Of a stretch of DNA of 64,000 bases, positions 7,974 to 15,829 are shown piece by piece. Made by a program: the position numbers and the translations under genes. The first letter of the stretch is position 1, and the number at the start of each line of letters is the position of its first letter. This stretch comes from Acetobacteraceae bacterium (GTDB lineage: Bacteria > Pseudomonadota > Alphaproteobacteria > Acetobacterales > Acetobacteraceae), in the NCBI GenBank assembly GCA_947371015.1, contig CANBNK010000014.1:1-64000 (forward strand). Reading direction: 5' to 3'. Below the pieces are notes generated by a model. That model worked only from the letters and a program-made list of their open reading frames with translations, was not told the DNA's origin and searched no databases.

Positions 7974-9689
7974 TCAGTAAGCCAAGGGCGAGATGATGGC
8001 GGCCTCGCCCTGGCGCCGCAGCACGTAGCTGTGCCGATGCCGGGTGTCGTCGCGCGCCGGGCAATCCACCCGGTTATGCGCGCCGCGGGTTTCATCCCGG
8101 TGCAGGCAGGCCTGCAGCACCAGCCGCGCACACAGCGCCAGGTTGGCGCGGGAGAGGGCGGCCGGCAGGGTCTCCGGGCGCATCCCCGGCGCCGCGGCCA
8201 CGGCCGCGTCCAGCGCTTCCGCCAGGGTCAGCGTCTCGCCCAGGCCGGCGGCGGTCTTTTCCACCAGGCAATGCCGCTGCATCGCCGCGCGCAGGGCCTG
8301 GGCCATGCCGTCCAACGCCGGCTCCGGCGGCGTGGCGAAGGCTTCGGCCAGCCGGTCCAGGCTGGCCGCCAGCGTCACCGCCTCGCCGGGCACGGCCTGG
8401 GCCGCCGCGGCAACCCCGGCGCGATGCCCGAAGACCTGGCCCTCCGCCAGGGAGTTGCCGCCGGGCCGGTCCGGCCCGCGCACGCCGCCCGCAACCTCAC
8501 CGCACACGAACAGCCCGGGCAGCGAGGCGCGGGCCGTGCCGTCCAGCATCCGCACGCCACCGTTCATGCACTGGAAGGCGATGCCGACCTCCAGCGCGTC
8601 GCGCCCCATGTCGAGGCCGCGCTCGGCCAGCCAGCGATAGGTGTTCGGTGTCCGCGCCCGCAGCGTGGCGGCGGATTGATGCGCGAAGCTGAACCAGAGC
8701 CCGCCGCGCGCGGTGCCACGTCCGCCCTGCACCTCCCGCTGCATCGCCACCTCCAGCCAGCGCGACGCATTGCTGGTGGTGAAGGGAAACACCTTCTCGG
8801 CGTACACCTCATCCGCGGTCACGCCGGCGGGCAGGTGCCTGGCCAGCGCGTCCTCGCCGGCGATGTTGGTGATGCGCGGGTGCAGCCGGAACAACGTGCC
8901 GGAGAACAGCTGCACATACGGGTGCAACATGGCCGGGCCGAACTGATGGAACTCCAGGTTCACCAGCTCCGCGCCGTGGCGGAAGGCAATCGCCTGGCCG
9001 TCCCCGGTCATCTCGGCTGTGGAGACCTGGCTGCTGAAGGCGCCATGGATGCCGCCCGTGGCCAGCACCACCGCGCGCGCCCAATGCACTACCACGCAAT
9101 GCCGCGCCAGGTCCCAGGCCAGCGCGCCGCAGACCCGGCCATCGGCGTCGCGCAGCAGGTCCAGCAGCATCGCCGGCGCATGCACCTCGACCCCAGCGGC
9201 CAGCATGGCGGCGGTCAGCGCGCGGACGATCTCGGTGCCGGTGCGGCCCTGGGCGGTCAGCGTGCGGCCGCGGGTGTTGTGGTCCGAGCGCAGCAGCGCG
9301 TAGCGGTTGCCGGCGCGGTCGAACGGCACGCCGAGCGTGGCCAGCTCATGCACGCGCGGGCCGGCATCCTCGGCCAGTGCCTGCACCAGGGTGGGGTCCA
9401 CGAAGCCCTCGGCCAGGCGCATGGTGTCGGCGTAGTGGGTGGCCGGCGCGTCGTCGTCGCCGAAGCCGGCAGCGGCGGAAATGCCCATGACCTCCGATGC
9501 GCCATGCACCGAGGAACCGCCGACGCCCAGCGGTGCCTTGGCCAACAGCCTCACCCGCGCACCGGCCTGCGCGGCCGAAAGCGCGGCACGGCAGGCCGCA
9601 CCGCCGGCGCCCACCACCAGCACGTCGGTGGTCGTGTGCAGCAACTCGCAGGGCAGGCCAGCGGGAAGGCCAGGGTGAAGAGCGGTCAT
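7974..9689 (-). CDS. FAD-dependent oxidoreductase, succinate dehydrogenase/fumarate reductase/L-aspartate oxidase flavoprotein family
   Basis: A 571-residue flavoprotein. The dinucleotide-binding motif VLVVGAGGAACRAALSAA is near residues 23-40, the second FAD segment ARAVVLATGG is mid-protein, and GGNSLAEGQVFG near the C-terminal third is the second adenine/flavin contact. The C-terminal helical domain carries the family signature ETRGAHNRVDCPARDD (about 533-548). Relatives oxidise succinate, aspartate or adenylylsulfate, or reduce fumarate. No iron-sulfur or membrane subunit is adjacent, so a soluble fumarate-reductase-like or oxidase role is more likely than a respiratory complex. It sits upstream of the Bug/enolase-like operon. 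Confidence 0.88.
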   Translation of the reverse strand: MTALHPGLPAGLPCELLHTTTDVLVVGAGGAACRAALSAAQAGARVRLLAKAPLGVGGSSVHGASEVMGISAAAGFGDDDAPATHYADTMRLAEGFVDPTLVQALAEDAGPRVHELATLGVPFDRAGNRYALLRSDHNTRGRTLTAQGRTGTEIVRALTAAMLAAGVEVHAPAMLLDLLRDADGRVCGALAWDLARHCVVVHWARAVVLATGGIHGAFSSQVSTAEMTGDGQAIAFRHGAELVNLEFHQFGPAMLHPYVQLFSGTLFRLHPRITNIAGEDALARHLPAGVTADEVYAEKVFPFTTSNASRWLEVAMQREVQGGRGTARGGLWFSFAHQSAATLRARTPNTYRWLAERGLDMGRDALEVGIAFQCMNGGVRMLDGTARASLPGLFVCGEVAGGVRGPDRPGGNSLAEGQVFGHRAGVAAAAQAVPGEAVTLAASLDRLAEAFATPPEPALDGMAQALRAAMQRHCLVEKTAAGLGETLTLAEALDAAVAAAPGMRPETLPAALSRANLALCARLVLQACLHRDETRGAHNRVDCPARDDTRHRHSYVLRRQGEAAIISPLAY

Positions 9690-9789
9690 TGGCGCCGTCT
9701 CATTTTGTCATGGTCAAGACCCGATTCATGGCTTGCGCCCAGGCTGCCTGCAAGCCGGCCCGCTCTGGGCCGGGACGGAGGTGTTTGCC

Positions 9790-9918
9790 ATGCTCGGCAT
9801 GTGGTTGTTCTTCGGCATTCTCGGCGGCGGCCTGGCGTTGGTCATGGCTGGCCGCGCCTTTGCGCGTGGCGCGGCGGAACTGGACGTGCAGGAGCAGCAG
9901 AAGCTGACCTGGGAATAG
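9790..9918 (+). CDS. 42-residue single-pass membrane microprotein
   Basis: A short frame starting MLGMWLFFGILGG with GGAGG 8 nt before the ATG, an excellent ribosome site. Residues 4-20 form one hydrophobic segment, followed by a basic turn (GRAFARG) and an acidic/glutamine-rich tail ending in LTWE. No family recognised. It may sit on a message with the second microprotein 133 nt downstream, which has the same length and topology. Reality is supported by the ribosome site and the membrane profile only. Confidence 0.5.
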   Translation: MLGMWLFFGILGGGLALVMAGRAFARGAAELDVQEQQKLTWE

Positions 9919-10051
9919 GACCACTCGCCGGAATTCGCGCCATGTTGCGTCGCATCAAGGCCGCGAAGCCGCCATCCCCGCATGGTCATTCCCGGAACGC
10001 GGTGTCCTTCACGGCCATGGGGCCGAACATCGCGGATCAGGACCCTCCGCC

Positions 10052-10180
10052 ATGTCCGGCACCCTTCTGTTCATCCTCGCCACCGTGATCGCCATTGCCA
10101 CCGGCCTGGCGGTCCGCGCCGCCCTGCAGGGCAAGGCTGGCCACCAGGTGGAAGACATGGGCCGCCTCATCGGCGGCTGA
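10052..10180 (+). CDS. 42-residue single-pass membrane microprotein
   Basis: The frame starts MSGTLLFILATVIAIATGLA, giving one membrane helix (residues 4-21), then a basic turn (VRAALQGKAG) and the tail VEDMGRLIGG. An AGGA element lies 10 nt before the ATG. It has the same length and helix-basic-polar layout as the microprotein at 9790-9918, but I see no strong residue identity between the two. The family is unknown. Small single-span proteins often modulate a larger membrane complex; no partner is evident here. Confidence 0.5.
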   Translation: MSGTLLFILATVIAIATGLAVRAALQGKAGHQVEDMGRLIGG

Positions 10181-10202
10181 CGGACGCCCGTCAGCCGCCG
10201 AG

Positions 10203-10294
10203 CCCCGCGCTAAAGTGGGACCAATCCGCGCGCTAAAGCGCGACCAATCCCCGCGCTAAAGCACAACCGATCCCCGCGCTAAAGCGCGAAGCGC
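10203..10294. repeat. Four-copy 23-bp tandem repeat containing the receptor gene's stop codon
   Basis: Four consecutive 23-nt units begin at 10203, 10226, 10249 and 10272. Each has a core close to CCCCGCGCTAAAG followed by a variable end; units 1 and 2 end ACCAAT and unit 3 ends ACCGAT. The fourth unit covers the last codons and stop (TAG, 10279-10281) of the TonB-dependent receptor gene on the minus strand, so units 1-3 look like downstream copies of the gene's own 3' end. Confidence 0.85.
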
Positions 10295-12255
10295 GTGCCA
10301 AACAGCAGGCTGCGGCCTGGTGTGGCAAAGCCGTTGATCGGCTCCCACCGGCTGTTCGTCAGGTTGCGGCCTTCCAGGAACACCGCGACTTCCGGCATCA
10401 GCCGGTACGTCGCGGTCAGGTTCAGCACGGCGCCGGCGCGGTTGTTGCGCGGCGTGGTGTTGGGGTCGCCGGTATTGGCATAGCTGGCATAGGCGCCTTC
10501 CGGGCTGCGGCCAGTCAGCAGCACCGTCGGCGCCACCACCAGCCCCGGCAGCGGCTGCACTCGCCCGGCCAGGCTGAGGACATGCTCCGGCCGGCGGGCC
10601 AGACGCTGCTGCGTCGCGGCGTCGAAGGCTTCCGTTAGGGTCCAGGCCAGCGTTCCCTCGACCCAGTTGAACGGCCGCAGCGTCATCCCCAACTCCGCGC
10701 CGTGGATCTTCGCCCGATCCACATTGGCCTGGGTGAAGGTGAAGGCATTGACGGCGCTGTAGTTGATCAGGCTGTTGACGCTGGACTGGAAGAAGGTCCA
10801 CCCCGCCGTGGCGAAGTTGGGCCGGCCGGCTGCCGCCATGTCGGTTTCGGTGCCGACCTCCCAGCCCAGGCTGCGTTCCGGCCGCAGCGCGGCGTTGCCG
10901 ATATAGCCGGGCGCCACCCCGAAGCGTTCATACAACGACGGCGTCCGGTAGGCGCTGCCGCCGGAGACGCGGATGCGGCTGTTCACCTCCGGCACCGCCA
11001 GCACCGCGCCGGCCCGCCAGGTGGTGGCCTCGGCAAAGCCCGAGGTGGCTTCCTGGCGCAGCCCGCCGGTCAGGTCCAGCCGATCCCATAGCCGGTATTG
11101 CAGGCTGGCATGGCCGCCGGTGGTATGCTGCTGCGCCCTAGTGGTGGTGGTGTAGTCCGGGTAGCCGGCGTGGCTGCTGGTCTGTTCCAGGGTCTGCTGC
11201 ACGCCGAACGCCATGGCGCCGTCCCCCGCCGGGCCGAAGCCCGGCAGGCGCAGCGTGTTGGACCATTCCAGCCCCATCCGCCGGCCGTGGTTCAGGTCGT
11301 TGGTGGTGCTGTAGCCGGCGCTGGCGCCGTCATTCGGCAGGTTCAGGTAGCGCCGCCGGCTTTCGGTGTTGAAGCCCCGCAGACCGGTGGTCCAGGTGCC
11401 GTCGAACAGCCTGGTCTCCGCCCGCATTTGTCCGGTCCAGCGCTGGTCCTGCCCGCGGTAATTCGGGTCCGACGCCAACTGGCCATTGTCGTTCAGGCCG
11501 TCTAGCCCGAAGCGGTTCTGCTGCCAGCGCAGCAGCCCCTCCACGCGGGTGCCTTCGGCTGGGCTCCAGCCCAGCCGGGCCGTGGTCGTGGCAGCGCGGA
11601 AGCCATGCGCCTCCCGCGTGTTGGTTTGCAGGCGCGGCGCCAGGTTGCCAAAGCCCTGGGTGGTCAGGCCCTGGCTGCCCACCAGGTAGTCGAACTGCCC
11701 CAGCGTGCCGGTGGCGCCCAAGGCCCCGCGCAGCGTGCGCTGGGTGCCGCCGGCTACCTCGCCGAAGGGCGCGAAGCCGCGGTCCGCCGGCGCCTTGCGG
11801 GTGACGATGTTAACCACGCCCCCGAACGCCGAGGAGCCGTAGAGTGAGGATGCCGGCCCGCGTACCACCTCGATGCGCTCGACCGCGCCCAGCAGGTCCT
11901 GGCCGAAGTCAAAGCCATTGGACGGGCCGGAGGGGTCGTTGATCGGCACGCCGTCCAGCAGCACCAGCGTGTGGGCACTGTTGGCCCCGCGCAGGAAGCC
12001 GCTGGTCTGCTGGCCGAGGCCACCGCTCGGCGCCAGGCGCATGCCCGGCACTGCCACCAGTGCTTCGGCGAGCGATTGGTAGCCGCGCTCCTCGATGTCC
12101 TGGCGAGAGATGACGGTGATGGCCGCCGGCACGCGTTCGGCCGGTGTCGGGATGCGTGTGGCGGTGACGATGGTGTCGGGGATGGCGGATTGCCCGAAGG
12201 CATGAAGTGGCAGCGCCGCCAGGATGGCGAGCGTTGCGAGACGGGTGGTGCGCAT
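10279..12255 (-). CDS. btuB: TonB-dependent outer-membrane receptor, probable corrinoid (BtuB-like) importer
   Basis: A 658-residue receptor. The ATG at 12255 is chosen because GGGGAG lies just upstream and the first 22 residues are a signal peptide ending HAFGQ; in-frame codons further upstream do not start with one. A TonB-box-like segment DTIVTATR follows the signal, then the plug (about 40-150, with LLDGVPINDPSG and VERIEVVRGPASSLYG), then a 22-strand barrel ending LLFGTRFAL. The plug resembles BtuB/CirA types. A cobalamin riboswitch lies upstream, which is the main evidence for B12 or a related corrinoid as cargo. No ABC transporter or cob genes are in the window. Confidence 0.88.
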   Translation of the reverse strand: MRTTRLATLAILAALPLHAFGQSAIPDTIVTATRIPTPAERVPAAITVISRQDIEERGYQSLAEALVAVPGMRLAPSGGLGQQTSGFLRGANSAHTLVLLDGVPINDPSGPSNGFDFGQDLLGAVERIEVVRGPASSLYGSSAFGGVVNIVTRKAPADRGFAPFGEVAGGTQRTLRGALGATGTLGQFDYLVGSQGLTTQGFGNLAPRLQTNTREAHGFRAATTTARLGWSPAEGTRVEGLLRWQQNRFGLDGLNDNGQLASDPNYRGQDQRWTGQMRAETRLFDGTWTTGLRGFNTESRRRYLNLPNDGASAGYSTTNDLNHGRRMGLEWSNTLRLPGFGPAGDGAMAFGVQQTLEQTSSHAGYPDYTTTTRAQQHTTGGHASLQYRLWDRLDLTGGLRQEATSGFAEATTWRAGAVLAVPEVNSRIRVSGGSAYRTPSLYERFGVAPGYIGNAALRPERSLGWEVGTETDMAAAGRPNFATAGWTFFQSSVNSLINYSAVNAFTFTQANVDRAKIHGAELGMTLRPFNWVEGTLAWTLTEAFDAATQQRLARRPEHVLSLAGRVQPLPGLVVAPTVLLTGRSPEGAYASYANTGDPNTTPRNNRAGAVLNLTATYRLMPEVAVFLEGRNLTNSRWEPINGFATPGRSLLFGTRFAL

Positions 12256-12411
12256 GGATGTCTCCCCATGAGCGCGTGACGAAACGCTCCGCCCCGGTTG
12301 CCCGAAGCGGAACAGCTTGCGTCGTTCCCGCATGCGGAAGCACCGGGCGTTTCAGCCCGGCCCTTTGGTCCGATACACAGGTGCACCCCGCCCCATGCGC
12401 GCGAGACAACT

Positions 12412-12628
12412 CTGCGTCGGCCGGTCTCCTGGCTCGCGGGTCGTCGGGCGCCGGCCACGTGCGGCCGGTTCGCCGTCGCGCGTGAATCGAGCTCCCAAAT
12501 CGCCTGGCCCCGCCTTCTCACACGCCGGGGCGTGCAATGGCTGGTTGGGGCAGGCTCACCGCCTACAGTTGCGGGGGCAGCCGCGGCTTGGCAGGTTGCC
12601 CCACGTCGCGCGTTCCCGACACCGTCGC
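12412..12628 (-). promoter_or_regulatory. Cobalamin riboswitch (RF00174-type)
   Basis: Read on the minus strand, the segment holds the conserved core GCTGCCCCCGCAACTGTAGG, then GTGAGCCTGCCCC, a GCCATTG element, AAGGCGGGGCCAGG, and near the 3' end the B12-box-like GAGCCAGGAGACCGGCC. The order and spacing match the AdoCbl-type aptamer. It lies about 157 nt before the receptor's ATG; the region between contains GC-rich inverted repeats that could form the expression platform. Adenosylcobalamin binding is expected to shut off the receptor. Confidence 0.93.
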
Positions 12629-12648
12629 ATGCCGTGGGCGTAGCAGGT

Positions 12649-13305
12649 TCAGAACAGCATGCCCAGCGCGGCCACGCCCAGCCAACCCAGCGCCACCAGT
12701 ACCACCGTCGCGAAGACGCAGCCGGCAATGGTCAGGCCGACGCCCCAGGCCAGGGTGCGGTTGTCCGCCTCCACCAGGCCCAGCGCCATGACGAGGTTGC
12801 CGAAGGCGGGCGGGCCATTGGTGCCGGGGCCCGGCAGGATCAGCATCAGCGCGACATAGGCGGTCAGCCAGCCGAACAGCTTGTCGCCCGCCGGGGTGGT
12901 GAACCAGCCCGGCCGCGGCTTGACGAAGGTCTCCACGCGCTTCAGCCACTTGGACGACGCACCGGAAAGGCGCAGCAGGTCCGCGCGCTTGATGCTTTGC
13001 CGGGCGATGAAGGCGGGCAGCTTCGGCGTCCGCCGGCCCAGGCCCATCTGCACGCCCAGGATCAGGACCGGCGTGCCGAAGACCGAGGCCATGCCCGGCA
13101 GCAGCGAGGGCAGCAGCAACAGCAGGATCAGCAGGCCGAAGGCCCGGTCGCCAAACGCTTCCGACATCTCCCCCAGCGAGATCCGTTCGCCGGGGAAGCG
13201 CGCGGCCACCTCGGCGACGATGCGCGAAATAGGCGCGTCATGTGCATCACCGTCCGGGGAGCCATGCGGCGCCTGGCCCGTGATGCCTTCCAGATTACCA
13301 TCCAT
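12649..13305 (-). CDS. ExoD-family membrane protein (exopolysaccharide synthesis)
   Basis: A 218-residue integral membrane protein of the ExoD family. After a polar N-terminus (about 45 residues) the family block GERISLGEMSEAFGDRAFGLL leads into several hydrophobic segments (about 53-85, 145-165, 185-217), with LPSLLPGMASVFGTP as the typical proline-rich turn. ExoD was described in rhizobia as needed for normal exopolysaccharide production and alkali tolerance; its biochemical function is unknown. It stands alone: the cobalamin riboswitch that follows belongs to the receptor gene. The start codon has only a weak ribosome site. Confidence 0.85.
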   Translation of the reverse strand: MDGNLEGITGQAPHGSPDGDAHDAPISRIVAEVAARFPGERISLGEMSEAFGDRAFGLLILLLLLPSLLPGMASVFGTPVLILGVQMGLGRRTPKLPAFIARQSIKRADLLRLSGASSKWLKRVETFVKPRPGWFTTPAGDKLFGWLTAYVALMLILPGPGTNGPPAFGNLVMALGLVEADNRTLAWGVGLTIAGCVFATVVLVALGWLGVAALGMLF

Positions 13306-13607
13306 TCCCGGAACTTATCCTTCGCCCTGGAGCCTGATCGGCCGAGGCGGAATGGCCTCAAGCTCTGCACCAGCCTCTCAAACAACCTGGCTGGACCGGG
13401 AGCGCTTCGGGCTGAAGCGAGCACGGTCCGGCGCGAGCCTGAAAACATCGCTGGCAGGCTTCTATGTGGCCGGCGCAGCGAAGCAGTTATGTTAGGCGAA
13501 AACCCGATCACGGCGCACGGAAATTTCCGTGGGCGAGGTCACGAAGCCAGTCTTGCGACGTTAGAGGCGCTGACCAGCGCTACGCCGCCAGAGGCGGATA
13601 GCTAACC
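13306..13607. other. Gene-free interval with a perfect 16-bp palindrome
   Basis: About 300 nt between the amidase gene and exoD, both on the minus strand. Open frames here are short and have no recognisable product. It holds the perfect palindrome CACGGAAATTTCCGTG at 13516-13531, a plausible operator for exoD, and near the amidase end a 17-bp direct repeat listed separately. No terminator with a T run was found. Confidence 0.55.
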
Positions 13608-13625
13608 TTACGCCGCCAGAGGCGG
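13581..13625. repeat. 17-bp direct repeat duplicating the 3' end of the amidase gene
   Basis: TACGCCGCCAGAGGCGG occurs at 13581-13597 and again at 13609-13625, a 28-bp period. The second copy contains the last codons of the amidase and overlaps its stop codon (13608-13610); the first lies just beyond the stop. Confidence 0.85.
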
Positions 13626-15026
13626 GCGATGCTGCGCCCAGGGCCGCGCTGCCTCGAACGCCGCGCTGGCCTGCAACACGCCCAGGTCGTCGAAGCGGCG
13701 GCCAACGATCTGCAACCCCACCGGCAGGCCATCTGGCGTGAAGCCGCAGGGCACACTGGCCGCCGGGCTGCCGGACCAGTTGAAGGGGTAGGAGAACTCG
13801 GCCCACATCAGCCAGTCCCACGGGTGCTGCGGCCAGTGGCTGGGCTGCAACTGCGTGGCCGGGAAAGCGGCGACGCTGACCGCGGGCGAGAGCAGGAAGT
13901 CGTAGCCTTCCATGAACTGGTGGATCGCCTGGATGTAGGCGAAGCGGCGTTCACGCATCAGCATGAACTCGGGCACGGTCTGGTGCTCGGCGGCGTCCAG
14001 CAGCGCCACCAGGCCGGGGTCCATGCGGTCGCGCCACTCTGCCAGGTATTGCCGCTTGGCAGCGAAGGCGGCAGGCCAGAAGTAGCGCACCAGCTCCGGC
14101 CCCAGCGGACCCCAGGGCGGCGTCACTTGCTCGACGATCGCGCCCATGTCCTCGAACACCCGCACGGCCGCCGCGACCGGGGCGGCCACCTCGGGGTCTA
14201 CCCGGGCATGGCCGAAATCCGCGCTGTAGGCGATGCGCTTGCCGCGCAAGTCGCAGGCCAGGTTGCTGGCATAGTCCTGCGGCGGGGCTTCCAGGCTGAC
14301 GAAGTCCCAGGGGTGCGGCCCGGCCATGGCCTGCGTCATCAGCGCCGCATCGCGCACGTTGCGCGTGATCGGCCCGACATGCGTCGCCAGCTCGTTGTTG
14401 GATAAGGGCCAGCACGGCACCCGGCCATGCGTCGGCTTGAAGCCATAGACCCCGCTGAAGGCCGCGGGCATGCGGATGGAGCCCGCGCCATCGCCGCCCT
14501 CATGCAGCGGGCCGAAGCCGCAGGCCGCCGCCACGCCGGCGCCGGCCGAGGAAGCGCCGGCATTCAGCCCATGCCGCCAGGGGTTGTGGGTAACGCCATA
14601 GACCGGGCTGTCGCTGACGCCCTTCCAGCCGAATTCGGGGGAGGTGGTCTTGCCGACCATGACGCCGCCGGCGGCGTGCAGCCGGGCGATGGCGGGCGTG
14701 TCCACGGCCGGGATATTGCCGTCGAAGATATGGCTGCCCTGGTCGGTCCGCACGCCGACTGTGGCGTGCAGGTCCTTGATGGTCATCGGCACGCCTTCCA
14801 GCAGGCGGGGTGTCTCGCCGCGCTGGAAGATCGCCTCGGAGGTGCGGGCGGCGGCCAGGGCGTGCTCCGGCGTCAAGCGCGCCATGGCGTTGACGCCGGG
14901 GTCCACCCGCTCGATCCGGCGAAGTGTCGCCTGCGCGACCTCCACCGGGGAAAGCTGCCGGGCGCGGTACAGGGCGGCGAGTTCCGCCGCCCCGAGCCAG
15001 CCCAGCTCGTCGTCCGTCGAGGGCAT
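13608..15026 (-). CDS. Amidase (amidase-signature family)
   Basis: A 472-residue amidase-signature hydrolase. The Ser-cisSer-Lys triad is complete: K84 in MTIKD, the serine pair in GASSAG (159-160) and S183 in DGAGSIRMP. Members hydrolyse amides and some act on carbamates or esters; GatA is a distant relative, but no GatB/GatC gene is present. It is the last gene of a three-gene operon with a CoA-transferase and a crotonase-fold protein, and its ATG overlaps the upstream stop as TGATG. The context suggests degradation of an amide whose acid product is carried as a CoA ester, which is inference. Confidence 0.92.
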   Translation of the reverse strand: MPSTDDELGWLGAAELAALYRARQLSPVEVAQATLRRIERVDPGVNAMARLTPEHALAAARTSEAIFQRGETPRLLEGVPMTIKDLHATVGVRTDQGSHIFDGNIPAVDTPAIARLHAAGGVMVGKTTSPEFGWKGVSDSPVYGVTHNPWRHGLNAGASSAGAGVAAACGFGPLHEGGDGAGSIRMPAAFSGVYGFKPTHGRVPCWPLSNNELATHVGPITRNVRDAALMTQAMAGPHPWDFVSLEAPPQDYASNLACDLRGKRIAYSADFGHARVDPEVAAPVAAAVRVFEDMGAIVEQVTPPWGPLGPELVRYFWPAAFAAKRQYLAEWRDRMDPGLVALLDAAEHQTVPEFMLMRERRFAYIQAIHQFMEGYDFLLSPAVSVAAFPATQLQPSHWPQHPWDWLMWAEFSYPFNWSGSPAASVPCGFTPDGLPVGLQIVGRRFDDLGVLQASAAFEAARPWAQHRPPLAA

Positions 15027-15829
15027 CAGTTGCCCTGGAAGGCCGGCTTGCGCTTTTCCATGAAGGCGCGACGGCCTTCCTTGTAGTCGTTGCTGTCGAA
15101 GCAGGCGGCCATGGCGACCTTGATAGCGTCCATGTCGCGGTCGCTGCGGTCCTTGCAGACCGACTTCACCGTCATCTTGTTGGTCTTCAGCGACAGCGGG
15201 GCGTTGCCGGCCATGGTCGCGGCCAGCTTGGCCACTTCCGCGTCCAGCTGGTCCACCGGCACAACCTTGTTGACCAGGCCGATGCGCTCGGCCTCCTTTG
15301 CGCCGAAGCGCTCGCCGGTCATCAGGATCATGTTGGCATGGGCCGGGCCGACCAGGTCCACCAGGGCGCGCACCATGTCGAAGCCATAGGCGATGCTCAG
15401 CTTGGCGGCGGGGATGCCGAACTGGCTGTCATCCGAGGCGATGCGGATATCCGTGCCCATGGCGATGCCGAGGCCACCGCCCATGCAGAAGCCGCGGATC
15501 TGCGCGATGACCGGCCACTTGTAGTTGGACAGCTTGACGCGGCCGGCGCTGGTGATGCGGTCGTATTCGACCTGCGCATTGGCGTCGGAGCGCACCTTGT
15601 CGAACTGCGAGATGTCGGCACCACTGACGAACGCCTTGTCGCCGGCGCCCTTCAGCACCACGCAGCGCACCTGGCCGGACGCCTCGAACTGGTCAAGCGC
15701 GTCGCCCATGCCGCCCCACATGTCCACCGACATGGCGTTGCGCTTTTCCGGTTGGTTGAAGACGATGGTACCGACACCGCCTTCGAGGCTGGCGAGAATC
15801 TTCCCGCCCGCGAGTTCCTGCATGGCCAT
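15026..15829 (-). CDS. Crotonase-superfamily (enoyl-CoA hydratase/isomerase) protein lacking both hydratase glutamates
   Basis: A 267-residue crotonase fold. The oxyanion-hole segments AFVSGADI (66-73) and MGGGLGIA (116-123) are present, so acyl-CoA binding is expected. The two glutamates of true enoyl-CoA hydratases are missing: the usual GGG-x-E position is G121 and the usual P-E pair is P140-A141. It may be an isomerase, hydrolase, dehalogenase or decarboxylase-like member instead of a hydratase. It is the middle gene of the CoA-transferase/crotonase/amidase operon, with 1-nt overlaps at both ends. Confidence 0.9.
   Translation of the reverse strand: MAMQELAGGKILASLEGGVGTIVFNQPEKRNAMSVDMWGGMGDALDQFEASGQVRCVVLKGAGDKAFVSGADISQFDKVRSDANAQVEYDRITSAGRVKLSNYKWPVIAQIRGFCMGGGLGIAMGTDIRIASDDSQFGIPAAKLSIAYGFDMVRALVDLVGPAHANMILMTGERFGAKEAERIGLVNKVVPVDQLDAEVAKLAATMAGNAPLSLKTNKMTVKSVCKDRSDRDMDAIKVAMAACFDSNDYKEGRRAFMEKRKPAFQGN

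Noticed and set aside
7116-10088. A very long plus-strand open frame (about 990 residues) opposite the Bug receptor and flavoprotein genes
   Set aside because: Low-complexity His/Arg/Gly/Gln-rich composition, antisense to well-conserved genes; typical of GC-rich third-position bias.
10203-10294. Short tandem repeats considered as a CRISPR array
   Set aside because: Units are contiguous with no spacers, unlike CRISPR; they copy the adjacent gene end, and no cas genes are present.
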